This document shows, one piece after another, positions 17,054-25,766 of a stretch of 44,829 nt of DNA; positions within the stretch are counted from its first letter, which is position 1, and every line of letters begins with the position of its first letter. The stretch spans positions 1-44,829 of the forward strand of contig NZ_LCTF01000021.1 in the NCBI RefSeq assembly GCF_001663375.1, in the 5' to 3' direction. The notes under the pieces are model-generated. The model was not told the origin of the DNA. It saw nothing but the letters and a program-made list of their open reading frames with translations, and ran no database searches. The position numbers and the translations under genes are program-made. Origin of the DNA: Caldivirga sp. MU80. GTDB lineage: Archaea > Thermoproteota > Thermoprotei > Thermoproteales > Thermocladiaceae.

Positions 17054-17620
17054 ATGGCGATTATAGGTGTAGTCAACTTCGGTGGACAGTATAATCATCT
17101 GATTAAACGTAGACTCGAGGACATGGGCTTCACGGCTAGGCTAATTAACAGCATTGAGCCACTAAACGTTATTACAAGGGAACTAGACTGTCTAATAATA
17201 AGCGGTGGTTCATGGAATATACCTGGTGATTTACCAAGGCTAGGTAATGCACCGAGGTATGTGCTTGAGTTCCCAGGGCCGGTATTAGGCATATGCCTTG
17301 GCCATCAATTGATGGCGTATGAGTATGGAGGAGTGTTGACTAGTAACAGGCCAGAATTTGGTGGTGTTAGGGTAACCATTGATGATGAGGATACTATACT
17401 TAGGGGTGTTGATAAAGAGTTCACAGCGTGGGAAAGCCACAATGTGAGTGTGGAGAGAGAGCCGGCGGGATTCACTGTACTAGCCCACAGTGGTACCGTT
17501 AGGGTTCAGGCGATGGCTAATGAGAGGATTAGGAGGTATGGCGTTCAGTTTCACCCTGAGGTTAAGCATACTCAATTTGGTGACGTCATATTGAGGAACT
17601 TCGTTGAACTGTGTCGTTAA
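17054..17620 (+). CDS. guaAA: GMP synthase, glutamine amidotransferase subunit
   Basis: 188 aa, class I amidotransferase. The nucleophile Cys is in GPVLGICLGHQLMAYEYGG near residue 80, the His-Glu pair is in GVQFHPEVKHTQFG near the C terminus, and an oxyanion region is LIISGGSW. It releases ammonia from glutamine for XMP amination. In many archaea GMP synthase is split into this subunit and a separate ATP pyrophosphatase; here the partner begins 96 nt downstream. A TATA-like CTTAAATAATA at 17020-17030 lies 29 nt before the ATG. Hydrolysis in the archaeal enzyme depends on complex formation with the partner. Confidence 0.95.
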   Translation: MAIIGVVNFGGQYNHLIKRRLEDMGFTARLINSIEPLNVITRELDCLIISGGSWNIPGDLPRLGNAPRYVLEFPGPVLGICLGHQLMAYEYGGVLTSNRPEFGGVRVTIDDEDTILRGVDKEFTAWESHNVSVEREPAGFTVLAHSGTVRVQAMANERIRRYGVQFHPEVKHTQFGDVILRNFVELCR

Positions 17621-17716
17621 TTCCAGCATTATTTATGAGATTATTTAATGCAAAAAGTTAAAATATTCACCTCTAAGTCAACGTAAAGTTTAAATAAAAA
17701 CCTGCAAGATAGACTC

Positions 17717-18853
17717 ATGTTCACTCCCGAGGAATTCACCAAGGCAATCATTAACGAGATTAGGGGGCTGGAGATAAGGTGCGCTGTGGCCGCCGTTAGT
17801 GGTGGCGTGGACAGCACCACCAGCGCTGTGATAACCAGGCTTGCGATTAATGATAAGCTAATACCTGTTTTATTCGACACAGGCTTCATGAGGATTAATG
17901 AACCCGTTGAGGTTATTGAAAGTTTAAGGGGATTACTGCCCATAAGGCTAATTGACGTTAGGGAGGAGTTCTACAGAGCAATGATGGGTTTATCAGATGC
18001 TGAGGAGAAGAGGGTGAGGTTTAGGGATACTTTCTACAGCGCCTTATCTAAGTTAGTTAGGGATAATGGCTGTGATTGGCTTGTTCAAGGAACCATAGCC
18101 CCAGATTGGATAGAGACTGTTGGTGGAATAAAAACCCAGCACAACGTGTTAGCGCAGATAGGTATTGAAACGGATAGGGTTTACGGCTTTAAGCTACTTG
18201 AACCCCTCAGGGAGCTTTATAAGGACCAGGTTAGGGCCTTAGCCAGGTTCCTCGGTGTGCCGGTTAGCATAGTTGATAGGCAGCCATTTCCAGGCCCAGG
18301 TTTAAGCATAAGGGCAGTGGGCTTGTTAACAATGGAGAAGCTTAATGTTGTTAAATGGTCAACTAAAATTGTTGAGAATGGTCTTGCCAACCTTGGTTTA
18401 AGCCAATGGTTCGCCGCGGCCTGGGAGGATGAGAGGGTTTACGATGAGGAGTTGAGTAGGAGGGTTAAGGACCTTGGACGCGGCTTAACCGTGGAGACCT
18501 TTAAGGTTAAGGGTACTGGGGTTAAGGGTGATTCAAGGGAATATGGCCGCATCGCCGTTGTTAGTGGTGAGTTAAATAGGTGGGGTGTCGTCTTCAACCT
18601 GTACCCCAGGTTAACCTACGGTACGGATATAACACACGTCATATATGAGGTAAGCAATGGAGGGGTTAAGGGAGGCAAATTCTTTGTTACCATTAGGGCC
18701 GTCACGACATCAGACTACATGACCGCTGATGTACCTAAGCTCGGTAGGGATATTTTAATTAAGGTGGCTGAGGAGTTAGCTAAAAACGACTCAGTGAGTT
18801 CAATTGGGTTTGACGTGACGCCTAAGCCACCGGCAACTATAGAGTTCGAGTAA
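17717..18853 (+). CDS. guaAB: GMP synthase, ATP pyrophosphatase subunit
   Basis: 378 aa. The N-type PP-loop AAVSGGVDSTTSAV near residue 29 adenylates XMP. QGTIAPDWIET and FPGPGLSIRAVG are the conserved blocks around the XMP site, and the C-terminal dimerisation domain ends VSSIGFDVTPKPPATIEFE. This is the C-terminal half of bacterial GuaA as a free protein, longer than the roughly 310 residues usual for archaeal stand-alone subunits. It has its own A/T-rich promoter (AGTTTAAATAA at 17687-17697, 25 nt before the ATG), so the two subunits are probably balanced by separate transcription rather than by one operon. Confidence 0.95.
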   Translation: MFTPEEFTKAIINEIRGLEIRCAVAAVSGGVDSTTSAVITRLAINDKLIPVLFDTGFMRINEPVEVIESLRGLLPIRLIDVREEFYRAMMGLSDAEEKRVRFRDTFYSALSKLVRDNGCDWLVQGTIAPDWIETVGGIKTQHNVLAQIGIETDRVYGFKLLEPLRELYKDQVRALARFLGVPVSIVDRQPFPGPGLSIRAVGLLTMEKLNVVKWSTKIVENGLANLGLSQWFAAAWEDERVYDEELSRRVKDLGRGLTVETFKVKGTGVKGDSREYGRIAVVSGELNRWGVVFNLYPRLTYGTDITHVIYEVSNGGVKGGKFFVTIRAVTTSDYMTADVPKLGRDILIKVAEELAKNDSVSSIGFDVTPKPPATIEFE

Positions 18854-18890
18854 GGTTAGTTTAATTAAGCTGAGCTGAACTGATAAAACC

Positions 18891-20075
18891 ATGGGTAAGG
18901 TTAAGGTAGTAGCCTTTGCCTCACCGCTACATAGAGGTAGGGTTAGTGTACCTAGTGGTGTGGATGCAGTGGTTTACAGTGAGGATGAAGCCAGCGGTAT
19001 TAATGTAGGTGACTCGACACCAGTCCTACTGATCCTTTCTGGAGGTGTTAGCAGAATGATTAAACACTTTGCTGCTGCTAATAAAATCAAAAATGCGGTG
19101 TTGCTATCTTACCCATCTAACAATAGCCTAGCCTCAGCCTTATCAGCCAGGTCAATGCTTGAGGGCGAGGGGGTTAATGCATTGGTGTATCACTTAAGTA
19201 GTTTAAGTGAATTGCAGAAAATTGTTAATGCCATTGAGGCTGTGTTGAGGATTAATGGCTCAAGGGTAGCGTTAGTGGGCGTAGGTGACAAGGGTCCTAT
19301 TGGGAAATCCTTTGAGGATAGGTTTAACGCAAGGGTCGACACCATACCAATGAATACCTTTGAGGACCTTGTGAATAAAGTTAAGGTTGATGAGGCTAAG
19401 GCATTCATAGACGACATACTTGATAGACTCGTCTTCGAGGTCCCCTTAGATAAGTTGATTAACGTGGGTAAGGTTTACGTTGCATTGCTCAACATGTTTA
19501 AGGTCTATGATGCCTTAGCGTTAAACTGCTTCCCATACCTAATAAAGCATGGGGTGACCCCATGCCTAGCGTTGGCTAAGCTTAACGAGGAGGGTAAGCT
19601 CACGGCGTGTGAATACGACTTAAGGTCACTGTTCCTAATGATGCTGCTTCACCCATTAACCGGGTATAGTGGGTGGATAGCCAACATTAATGATATTGAG
19701 GGGAATTTAGTGCGCATGTCGCACTGCACAATAGCGTTAAACATGGTTAAGTCGGCTAGGGTGGTTACGCACTTCGAATCCGGTAACCCATACTCAGTAT
19801 CAGCCAAAATAGACGCAAACATGGTAACAGCGGTTTCTGTTTCGCAGGACTTCAGCAGGGTATTCGTGTTTACAGGTGAATTAGTGAGGTCGGGTAGCCT
19901 TGGTATGAATGCTTGCAGGACGCAAGCCGAGGTTAAGGTTAACTTCGATGCCTCAACCATACTTAACCATGCGCCGGCTAACCACCATGTCATCGTCCCC
20001 GGTAACCACGTTAATGAGGTGTCGGTGTTCTCAAGGCTACTGGGGGTTGACGTGATTAGGTACGAGAAGCTTTAA
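18891..20075 (+). CDS. FucI/AraA-fold sugar isomerase-like protein, second copy
   Basis: 394 aa and a paralogue of the 558-1925 protein. Shared blocks in the same order are ALNCFPYLIKHGVTPCLALA, KLNEEGKLTACEYD, MSHCTIALN, VTHFESGNPYSV and ACRTQAEVKV, then a His-rich strand NHHVIVPGNH before the C terminus. These match the L-fucose isomerase C-terminal fold, where acidic and His residues hold the metal. The N-terminal half is shorter than in the first copy. Substrate and direction are unknown. A TATA-like GTTTAATTAAG near 18859-18870 lies 27 nt upstream. It follows the GMP synthase genes without clear functional connection. Confidence 0.75.
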   Translation: MGKVKVVAFASPLHRGRVSVPSGVDAVVYSEDEASGINVGDSTPVLLILSGGVSRMIKHFAAANKIKNAVLLSYPSNNSLASALSARSMLEGEGVNALVYHLSSLSELQKIVNAIEAVLRINGSRVALVGVGDKGPIGKSFEDRFNARVDTIPMNTFEDLVNKVKVDEAKAFIDDILDRLVFEVPLDKLINVGKVYVALLNMFKVYDALALNCFPYLIKHGVTPCLALAKLNEEGKLTACEYDLRSLFLMMLLHPLTGYSGWIANINDIEGNLVRMSHCTIALNMVKSARVVTHFESGNPYSVSAKIDANMVTAVSVSQDFSRVFVFTGELVRSGSLGMNACRTQAEVKVNFDASTILNHAPANHHVIVPGNHVNEVSVFSRLLGVDVIRYEKL

Positions 20076-20172
20076 CAAGCTCAACATGACGCTGAGGAAC
20101 ATGGCCTAAATCTATATAGTATATATTCATTATTGGGGTGTATTTATAGGATCCACCTAATAAACCAGTAAG

Positions 20173-20183
20173 CTATATAAATC
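20173..20183 (+). promoter_or_regulatory. TATA box of the small basic protein
   Basis: CTATATAAATC is among the best TATA matches in the window. With standard spacing, transcription would start near 20204, right at the GAGGTGA ribosome binding site (20204-20210) before the ATG at 20216. Confidence 0.55.
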
Positions 20184-20215
20184 CTAACCTGGATGATGCA
20201 CCTGAGGTGAGAAGA

Positions 20216-20422
20216 ATGAGCATAAGGGGGTCAATAAAAACCATAAGTGGTAAACTAGGGGCCATGGGGAGTCAGTTAAATGGCGGAAGCAGCATCAGCA
20301 CTAAGGTAGATGAAGCATCGGCACTAAGCGAAACGAGGGAAACCATAGTAATACCGCTGTTTAACCCATCTCCAATAGTGCTATTTTACGATGAGAAGGA
20401 TAGGACGTATAAGGTTGCGTGA
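20216..20422 (+). CDS. Small unknown protein of 68 residues
   Basis: Begins MSIRGSIKTISGKLGAMG. The first half is basic and rich in Gly/Ser; the second ends with a compact hydrophobic strand (ETIVIPLFNPSPIVLFYD) and a charged tail. There is no cysteine, signal peptide or membrane helix. It has both a strong TATA box (20173-20183) and a GAGGTGA ribosome binding site 5 nt before the ATG, unlike most leaderless first genes here, so it is probably expressed. It converges on DUF763 and forms its own unit. I do not recognise a family. Confidence 0.6.
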   Translation: MSIRGSIKTISGKLGAMGSQLNGGSSISTKVDEASALSETRETIVIPLFNPSPIVLFYDEKDRTYKVA

Positions 20423-20430
20423 TTTAAAAA

Positions 20431-21603
20431 CTAATAAGTTGGTTTAACCAGGTCAACAGGTAGGTTAAGCTTTTTAGCAACCCTAGCTAGGTGCCTTAGG
20501 TATGGCTTTAGGCCCCCATCCCTCTTAATGCTATCTACCAGCCTACTTAATATATCTATGACTGCGTCGTAAACTTCCCTGTTAATCGGGTATGGTGACC
20601 CATCCTTACCACCCAGGGCGAAGGTGAACCTCCTCGGATCAAGGTTAGCTGGATCGTTCCAGTCAACTGGGGCTTCATAGATTAACTGTGCTATTAGGGC
20701 TAGGGCCAGCATTGTACTTGGGCCTAGGCCATTGGTGAGCAGTAGGTCCCTGAAGTTGTAGGTTCCCCTAGCCCTCCTTAGGGCATCTTCATTAATGTTT
20801 AACTCTCTGTTAATGATTACGTTTAGCCTTGGATTATAGTAAGTCTGTTCCCAGTCTTTACCCTCGTCATTTATGTAGCTTAGTATCGATCTATTACCAC
20901 GACTCTTGATGATGGCTTTAACCGTAGCTAGATCCCTACTCACCTTGTTTAAATCTTGGCTAACGATGTCGATGATTGTTGAACGTGCCTTTTCACTAAC
21001 GCTACTCACCATATTAAGGGCGCCGTCGCCCTTCACCCCCACAATACCCTCATGTGGGTTGTTGATGAAGTTCGTCTCCATCCACCAATGATACCTCCTA
21101 GCATACTTGGTTTCTGGGTTTAACCCCTGCTGAACAATCGCCCATGTACCATCCTCACCAATGATCATGGCATGGTGGTACAGCCTATGCCCATCCTGTA
21201 GGGCGACGTTATCAACCTTAGCCACAAGCCTTGACGCCGTTATTAATTCATCCGGGTTTATATTGAACTTACCCTCAAGGCTCCTTATCTCATCAGGAAC
21301 CTTTAACGCATGCTCCCCCTTACCCCCAACAACCTTGATCCCAACGTCAACCGATTTTAAGGCCACCTTAAGGGCTGCGGTGGTTATGGTCGTGCTCCCT
21401 GATGAATCCCAATCCATGCCTATTATATTGTTAAATGACTGGAAGAATATGGGATTGCTGAACATTTTAATCGTCCCTCTAACCCCATATTCATCAATCA
21501 TTAGGTTAATTATTAATGAAGATAACTTAGTCATTCTGCTGAATAGCCAGGGTGGTACATGCCCCTCGTGTAGTGGTAAGTCAGCTACCCCGGTTAACCC
21601 CAT
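20431..21603 (-). CDS. DUF763 family protein
   Basis: 390 aa, start MGLTGVADLPLHEGHVPPWL. This GxADLPLHxGxxPxWL opening and the internal blocks MDWDSSGSTTITTAALK, LQDGHRLYHHAMI, ARRYHWW and RDLLLTNGLGPSTMLALALI identify the DUF763/COG1415 family, found across archaea and some bacteria and without an established reaction. The region GTYNFRDLLLTNGLGPSTMLA resembles a helix-hairpin-helix DNA-contact segment, which hints at nucleic-acid work; this is inference. A TATA-like box on the minus strand (GGTTTATTAAGG, 21625-21636) is 27 nt upstream. It diverges from the aRF1 gene. Confidence 0.88.
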   Translation of the reverse strand: MGLTGVADLPLHEGHVPPWLFSRMTKLSSLIINLMIDEYGVRGTIKMFSNPIFFQSFNNIIGMDWDSSGSTTITTAALKVALKSVDVGIKVVGGKGEHALKVPDEIRSLEGKFNINPDELITASRLVAKVDNVALQDGHRLYHHAMIIGEDGTWAIVQQGLNPETKYARRYHWWMETNFINNPHEGIVGVKGDGALNMVSSVSEKARSTIIDIVSQDLNKVSRDLATVKAIIKSRGNRSILSYINDEGKDWEQTYYNPRLNVIINRELNINEDALRRARGTYNFRDLLLTNGLGPSTMLALALIAQLIYEAPVDWNDPANLDPRRFTFALGGKDGSPYPINREVYDAVIDILSRLVDSIKRDGGLKPYLRHLARVAKKLNLPVDLVKPTY

Positions 21604-21680
21604 ACTGTTGTTAAGGGTTTCTTACCTTAATAAACCATTTCTTTAATTACCTCAAATCTGCGTGGCCTATAGCCTAAAAC

Positions 21681-22892
21681 GTGGAGATCGTGCTGGGAAA
21701 GGTTTATAAACCCATTAATGATGGTGGTGATGGTGTCTTAGGTGGACGCGCTGGAATAACCGATGGAGAAGAGTTAAAGGTGATAATCCAGTTGCTGAAG
21801 AGGTATAGGGGATACGCAACAACGTTGATCTCACTTTACATTAATGGCGATAGGCCAATACCCGATGTACTCAACATGCTTAGGAGTGAGTGGTCTGTCG
21901 CAAGTAACATTAAGGATAAGACCACGAGGACTCATGTTCAAGACGCGTTGGAGAGGATAATAAATGCACTGAAGGGCACCGCTAAGGCCCCTCCCAACGG
22001 CCTTGCGGTGTTTGGGGGCTTCCACATGGAGAAGCCTGGCAGCTACAAGTGGGTTATGTATGCTGTAATTCCCCCATATAAAATCAACACCTACAAGTAC
22101 GTGTGCGACACTCACTTCCACACTGAGCTACTGGAGGACATGATATCTGCATCATCCTCAACCTTCGGCATAATAGTTATTGAGAGGGGTGAGGCTGTTA
22201 TCGCCCTGCTTAAGGGTAGTTACTGGGAGATTGTCGATAAGGTTGAGTTCTTTGTACCCAACAAGCATCATGCAGGTGGCCAATCAGCACTGAGGTTTAA
22301 GAGGCAAACCGAGCACTTGGCTGAGACATTCTATAAGCTCGTGGCCGAGGATGCCAACAAGATACTCCTACAGATACCGAACCTCAAGGGGATAGTTGTA
22401 GCTGGTCCAGGTCCGACAAAGGAGGATTTCCTTAAGGAGGGTGGGTTAGACAGTAGGCTCATGGATAAGGTAATAGCCATAGTACCTGCATGCTGCGCCG
22501 ACATCAGTGGTGTCCTTGAGGCCATTAGGGGTGCTGAGGATAAGCTCAAGGAGACGGAGTACGTTAGGGCTAAGAAGCTTATGGAGGAGGTGATGTATAT
22601 AGCCGTTAAGAAACCTGACTACATAGTTTACGGTAGAGATAACGTGATGAGCGCCATCGAGAAGGGTATAGCTAAGGTGGTGCTGATAAGCGAGGATGTA
22701 GGGGAGGATGAGATATTTAAATTAACCACAATGTTGAGGGGCAGGAAGATAGAGCTAGTTGTGATACCGAGTAGTGTTGAGGAAAGCCTAACGTTAAGTA
22801 AGACCTTCGGTGGCTACGTAGCCATCTTGGCTACACCATCATGGATAATTAATGAGTGGGAGGAGGCTAATTCCGAGTTCAATAATCAATAA
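21681..22892 (+). CDS. prf1: Archaeal peptide chain release factor aRF1
   Basis: About 403 aa in the longest frame. Hallmarks are the stop-codon reading region SNIKDKTTR (NIKS in most eRF1/aRF1), KYVCDTHFHTELL (the YxCxxxF motif), and the catalytic tripeptide in FVPNKHHAGGQSALRFKRQT near residue 200. Domain 3 ends with PSSVEESLTLSKTFGG. It recognises all three stop codons and triggers peptidyl-tRNA hydrolysis with ABCE1 and aEF1A. The start is unsettled. The frame reaches a GTG at 21681, but a strong palindromic TATA (GGTTTATAAACCC, 21701-21713) sits inside that extension, and recognisable aRF1 sequence begins only near residue 33. The next in-frame start is a GTG at 21780. Confidence 0.93.
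   Translation: MEIVLGKVYKPINDGGDGVLGGRAGITDGEELKVIIQLLKRYRGYATTLISLYINGDRPIPDVLNMLRSEWSVASNIKDKTTRTHVQDALERIINALKGTAKAPPNGLAVFGGFHMEKPGSYKWVMYAVIPPYKINTYKYVCDTHFHTELLEDMISASSSTFGIIVIERGEAVIALLKGSYWEIVDKVEFFVPNKHHAGGQSALRFKRQTEHLAETFYKLVAEDANKILLQIPNLKGIVVAGPGPTKEDFLKEGGLDSRLMDKVIAIVPACCADISGVLEAIRGAEDKLKETEYVRAKKLMEEVMYIAVKKPDYIVYGRDNVMSAIEKGIAKVVLISEDVGEDEIFKLTTMLRGRKIELVVIPSSVEESLTLSKTFGGYVAILATPSWIINEWEEANSEFNNQ
21701..21713 (+). promoter_or_regulatory. TATA box inside the annotated aRF1 5' end
   Basis: GGTTTATAAACCC is a perfect palindrome and an excellent archaeal TATA. It predicts transcription starting near 21730. The only ATGs there (21718, 21721, 21730) are one base out of the aRF1 frame and hit TAG at 21739-21741. 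Confidence 0.5.
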
Positions 22893-22927
22893 CCCGATGA
22901 TTGACTTTCATAATTTTAAACACAGCG

Positions 22928-24808
22928 TCACGCAACGTTAAGCATCCTATCTAAGGTGGCCTTATACCTATTCCACCACTCAACGTAATCATTCCACCCC
23001 TTAAACTCCCACTCCTTGGATCCAATCTCCCTTGCTAATGCAGACACCACGTCGGCAGCCCTCCTGCTCTCCCAAAGCACCGGTTGGGCATTCGCCTTAA
23101 TGGAGTACTCGGCTATCTGCCTGTAAATATCCCTGTTGGGCTTCATGCCCGTGAATTCGCCGTACATCTTATCCAGTATTGGTTCAGCCCACCCCCTGTG
23201 GAATCTGCATATACCTGCGTCGTCGATTAAGGCCTCGTTGATGGCTCTCTCCAGGGCTGACTTGGCATAGTCCTCGGGCTTCATGAATGTGTTGGCGTAG
23301 TTAGTCCAATACCTACCAAGGACATACATTGGCGCAACCATGCCGGGCGTCCAGTAGAAGTTCGGGGTTATGTAGCCTGATTCACCGTATGCGACGTAAA
23401 CCACTAGGTCGTTGAACGACTTACCGGTTGAGTTGACCCTATCCCTGAACATCTCGTTGAGTCTCTTAGCAGCAACCCTAATGCCGTTATCAGCTATTAT
23501 CGATAGGACTTGCGTTGACTTGTTAATCAGGTTATTGATTAATTCACTGGCCAGCTTAGCGTTCTTAGGCGAGTCCTTTTCAGGGTTGAATTCGAGTGGG
23601 TCAAAGACCGGTTCGTCGCTTAACCCAACCTCCTCAGGCTTGAGTAGTCTATTCTCAATTGAGTCGAAGACCCATGCCACCACGTGCCCCATCTCAATGG
23701 CATCGAAGCCGTATTGGTCTATTAGGTCGACTAGCTTAACGGCTTCCTCAAATATGTAGTTGCCTATGAATGGACCTGCGGCGTGGAATGGCTCATAGTC
23801 AACCTTCTTGCCCCTCCAAACCTTCTTACAAACTACCGAACACCCGAAGTCGCCGCAGTTGTACCAGGACTTACTCTTGACGAACACCTCATCGTTGAAG
23901 GGCTTCCAGAATAGCCTAATTATCTCCTCAACGTGCCTGGCCCTAAGCTCCCTAGGCATGTATATTGACTTATAGCCGAAGAGTGGCAAAAGCTCCCTGT
24001 AGTGGGGGTAATTCACGCCGAAGGTGCCGCCCGTCCCCATGGTTGGGTCGAACCTGTACTTAACGGTCTTCTCATTCATAACCTGGATAAACGGCTTCTT
24101 GAAGGCATCCATACTTAGCTTGTTTATTAGGTTCATGTCTGTGACTTTAACATACCTAGCCTTAACTGATCCACCAGCCACTATGGCGACCAAGTTATGC
24201 CCCCTAGCCATCACGGTACCTGGGCCACCCCTAGCTGCTGTATCCTCGGCACCGGGTTTGAAGGCGGACTTCCTTGGGTCAACATCTATTGAGAACAACG
24301 CGCCATTGTATGTCCTTAAGGCAGCCTCACCGACAACTATAGCCCTCGCGTTGTACTTAACGAAGAAATCGTTGTACTTGTCCATGAGGTACTTGGTGAA
24401 GGCGTAGACTCCACTATAACCACCGTAGGAGTACACTGGGTTAACATTCTCCAGCTTAACGCCATCACTTGATATGAATAGTGCCGTTGGCTCCCTGGCA
24501 CGGCCGGTCACCACCACGGCATCTATGCCTGACCCCATGAACTTATAGGCAACACCACCAATTGCAGCAACATGAATAGTCCTAGTCATTGGGCTCTTAA
24601 AGACTGCTATAACCCTATGGACACCCGGTAATTTACCACCAACAAAGGGCCCTATGCCCACTATGAATGGTACACTTGGGTCAAGTGGATCCTTATCCCA
24701 GGTTCTCTGATCACTAAGCACCCTAACACCTAGTGTTATTGGGCCCTGCGCCTCAACAGTATCAACCTTCACATCCCCAGTATTCAGGTTAACGCTAAGT
24801 ACCTTCAT
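22928..24808 (-). CDS. gor: Glyceraldehyde-3-phosphate:ferredoxin oxidoreductase (GAPOR), tungsten enzyme
   Basis: 626 aa, AOR superfamily. The N-terminal layout matches GAPOR rather than general AOR: GVRVLSDQRTWDKDPLDPS, GIGPFVGGKLPGVHRVIAVF, IGGVAYKFMGSGIDAVVVTG and YSGVYAFTKYLMDKY. The Fe-S ligands are in CGDFGCSVVCKK near residue 318 plus a distal Cys in AGICRFHRGWAE. It oxidises glyceraldehyde-3-phosphate to 3-phosphoglycerate with ferredoxin, bypassing GAPDH and PGK in archaeal glycolysis, and uses a tungstopterin cofactor. The family is known from Pyrococcus and Pyrobaculum. A TATA-like box on the minus strand (GATTTATAGGG, 24831-24841) is 28 nt upstream. It diverges from the glutaredoxin-like gene. 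Confidence 0.92.
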   Translation of the reverse strand: MKVLSVNLNTGDVKVDTVEAQGPITLGVRVLSDQRTWDKDPLDPSVPFIVGIGPFVGGKLPGVHRVIAVFKSPMTRTIHVAAIGGVAYKFMGSGIDAVVVTGRAREPTALFISSDGVKLENVNPVYSYGGYSGVYAFTKYLMDKYNDFFVKYNARAIVVGEAALRTYNGALFSIDVDPRKSAFKPGAEDTAARGGPGTVMARGHNLVAIVAGGSVKARYVKVTDMNLINKLSMDAFKKPFIQVMNEKTVKYRFDPTMGTGGTFGVNYPHYRELLPLFGYKSIYMPRELRARHVEEIIRLFWKPFNDEVFVKSKSWYNCGDFGCSVVCKKVWRGKKVDYEPFHAAGPFIGNYIFEEAVKLVDLIDQYGFDAIEMGHVVAWVFDSIENRLLKPEEVGLSDEPVFDPLEFNPEKDSPKNAKLASELINNLINKSTQVLSIIADNGIRVAAKRLNEMFRDRVNSTGKSFNDLVVYVAYGESGYITPNFYWTPGMVAPMYVLGRYWTNYANTFMKPEDYAKSALERAINEALIDDAGICRFHRGWAEPILDKMYGEFTGMKPNRDIYRQIAEYSIKANAQPVLWESRRAADVVSALAREIGSKEWEFKGWNDYVEWWNRYKATLDRMLNVA

Positions 24809-24983
24809 GAATCTAATTAACTATCACATACCCTATAAATCTTTATATTATTACCTGTACACTCAATTTCACTTAATACATTTATCTATATAAATTATTT
24901 ACCACAAAATACTCAATGTAGTATAGCCCTGGTAAAACTGGAGTAAAACTTATTAACCATATAGAGTTTAATCAATCCCAGCC

Positions 24984-25766
24984 ATGGACGTTGAGGTGTT
25001 TGTGCATCCAACATGCTCAACATGCCACACGTTGATTAGGCTACTGAAGCAGTGGGGTTACTTACAGCACGTTAAGGTTTACGACACGTCAATTGACCCT
25101 CACTTAGCCCTTGAAAGGGGTGTTAGGTCTGTACCAAGCATATTCATTAATGGCGAGTTAGTATTTGCAGGTATTGTGGATTACGGTAAGCTTAAGGAAA
25201 TGTTAAGTGCTGGGTTAGTAAATATGGGGGATGGGGAATTAAGCGATGAGGAGTTGGTTGAGAGATTCCTGAGGGGGGTTCTTGATTCAATAGCCACGGC
25301 ACTGTGGCTGTACATTAATGAGAGGTGTGAGGCTTTTGCATCGGATGAGAGGTACCTAGGTGCAATAACAAACCTAACACTGTTCAGCAGGGTTAACTTA
25401 GCTAGGCTGGTGAATATACTTAACAATAGGGATAGATGTATGAGTATTATTCGGGGTAATGAGGAGAGGTTCCTAAGGGTTATAGCTACTAACTTTGCCA
25501 GGGAAGTTTACTGGCTTAGTGGGAAGGTCACGTGGAGTGACGTTAAGGATGGCTATAGTATTCAGTCATTGGCCCACTGGGCTATGGTTAGGGGGAGTGT
25601 TAGTAGGGTTGGCTTAATACCACATAGCCTAAGTGACCCAGTTTTCAGGGGTAAGATTGAGAAGCTGTGGAGGTATCTAAGTGAGCATTTTGATGAGTTA
25701 ATAGTGAAGGTGTCTACTGAGCAGGAGGAGCTTAAGGGTGATGTAGATTGGGTACTGAGGAGTTAA
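24984..25766 (+). CDS. Glutaredoxin-like domain fused to a helical domain
   Basis: 260 aa. Residues 1-75 form a thioredoxin fold: EVFVHPTCSTCHTLIRLL gives a Cys-Ser-Thr-Cys active site, and SVPSIFINGELVFAG carries the cis-Pro and following strand. Residues 90-255 are alpha-helical, with conserved-looking WLYINERCEAF, FAREVYWLSGKVTW and LAHWAMVRGS, and I do not recognise the domain. It could be a disulfide reductase whose C-terminal part binds a partner. A TATA-like AACTTATTAACC lies about 32 nt before the ATG. The end overlaps homoserine kinase by 19 nt, so the two are co-translated; the functional link is unclear. Confidence 0.8.
   Translation: MDVEVFVHPTCSTCHTLIRLLKQWGYLQHVKVYDTSIDPHLALERGVRSVPSIFINGELVFAGIVDYGKLKEMLSAGLVNMGDGELSDEELVERFLRGVLDSIATALWLYINERCEAFASDERYLGAITNLTLFSRVNLARLVNILNNRDRCMSIIRGNEERFLRVIATNFAREVYWLSGKVTWSDVKDGYSIQSLAHWAMVRGSVSRVGLIPHSLSDPVFRGKIEKLWRYLSEHFDELIVKVSTEQEELKGDVDWVLRS

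Noticed and set aside
17641-17943. 100-codon minus-strand frame over the start of the GMP synthase pyrophosphatase gene
   Set aside because: Antisense to a clear PP-loop gene and its promoter; no family resemblance.
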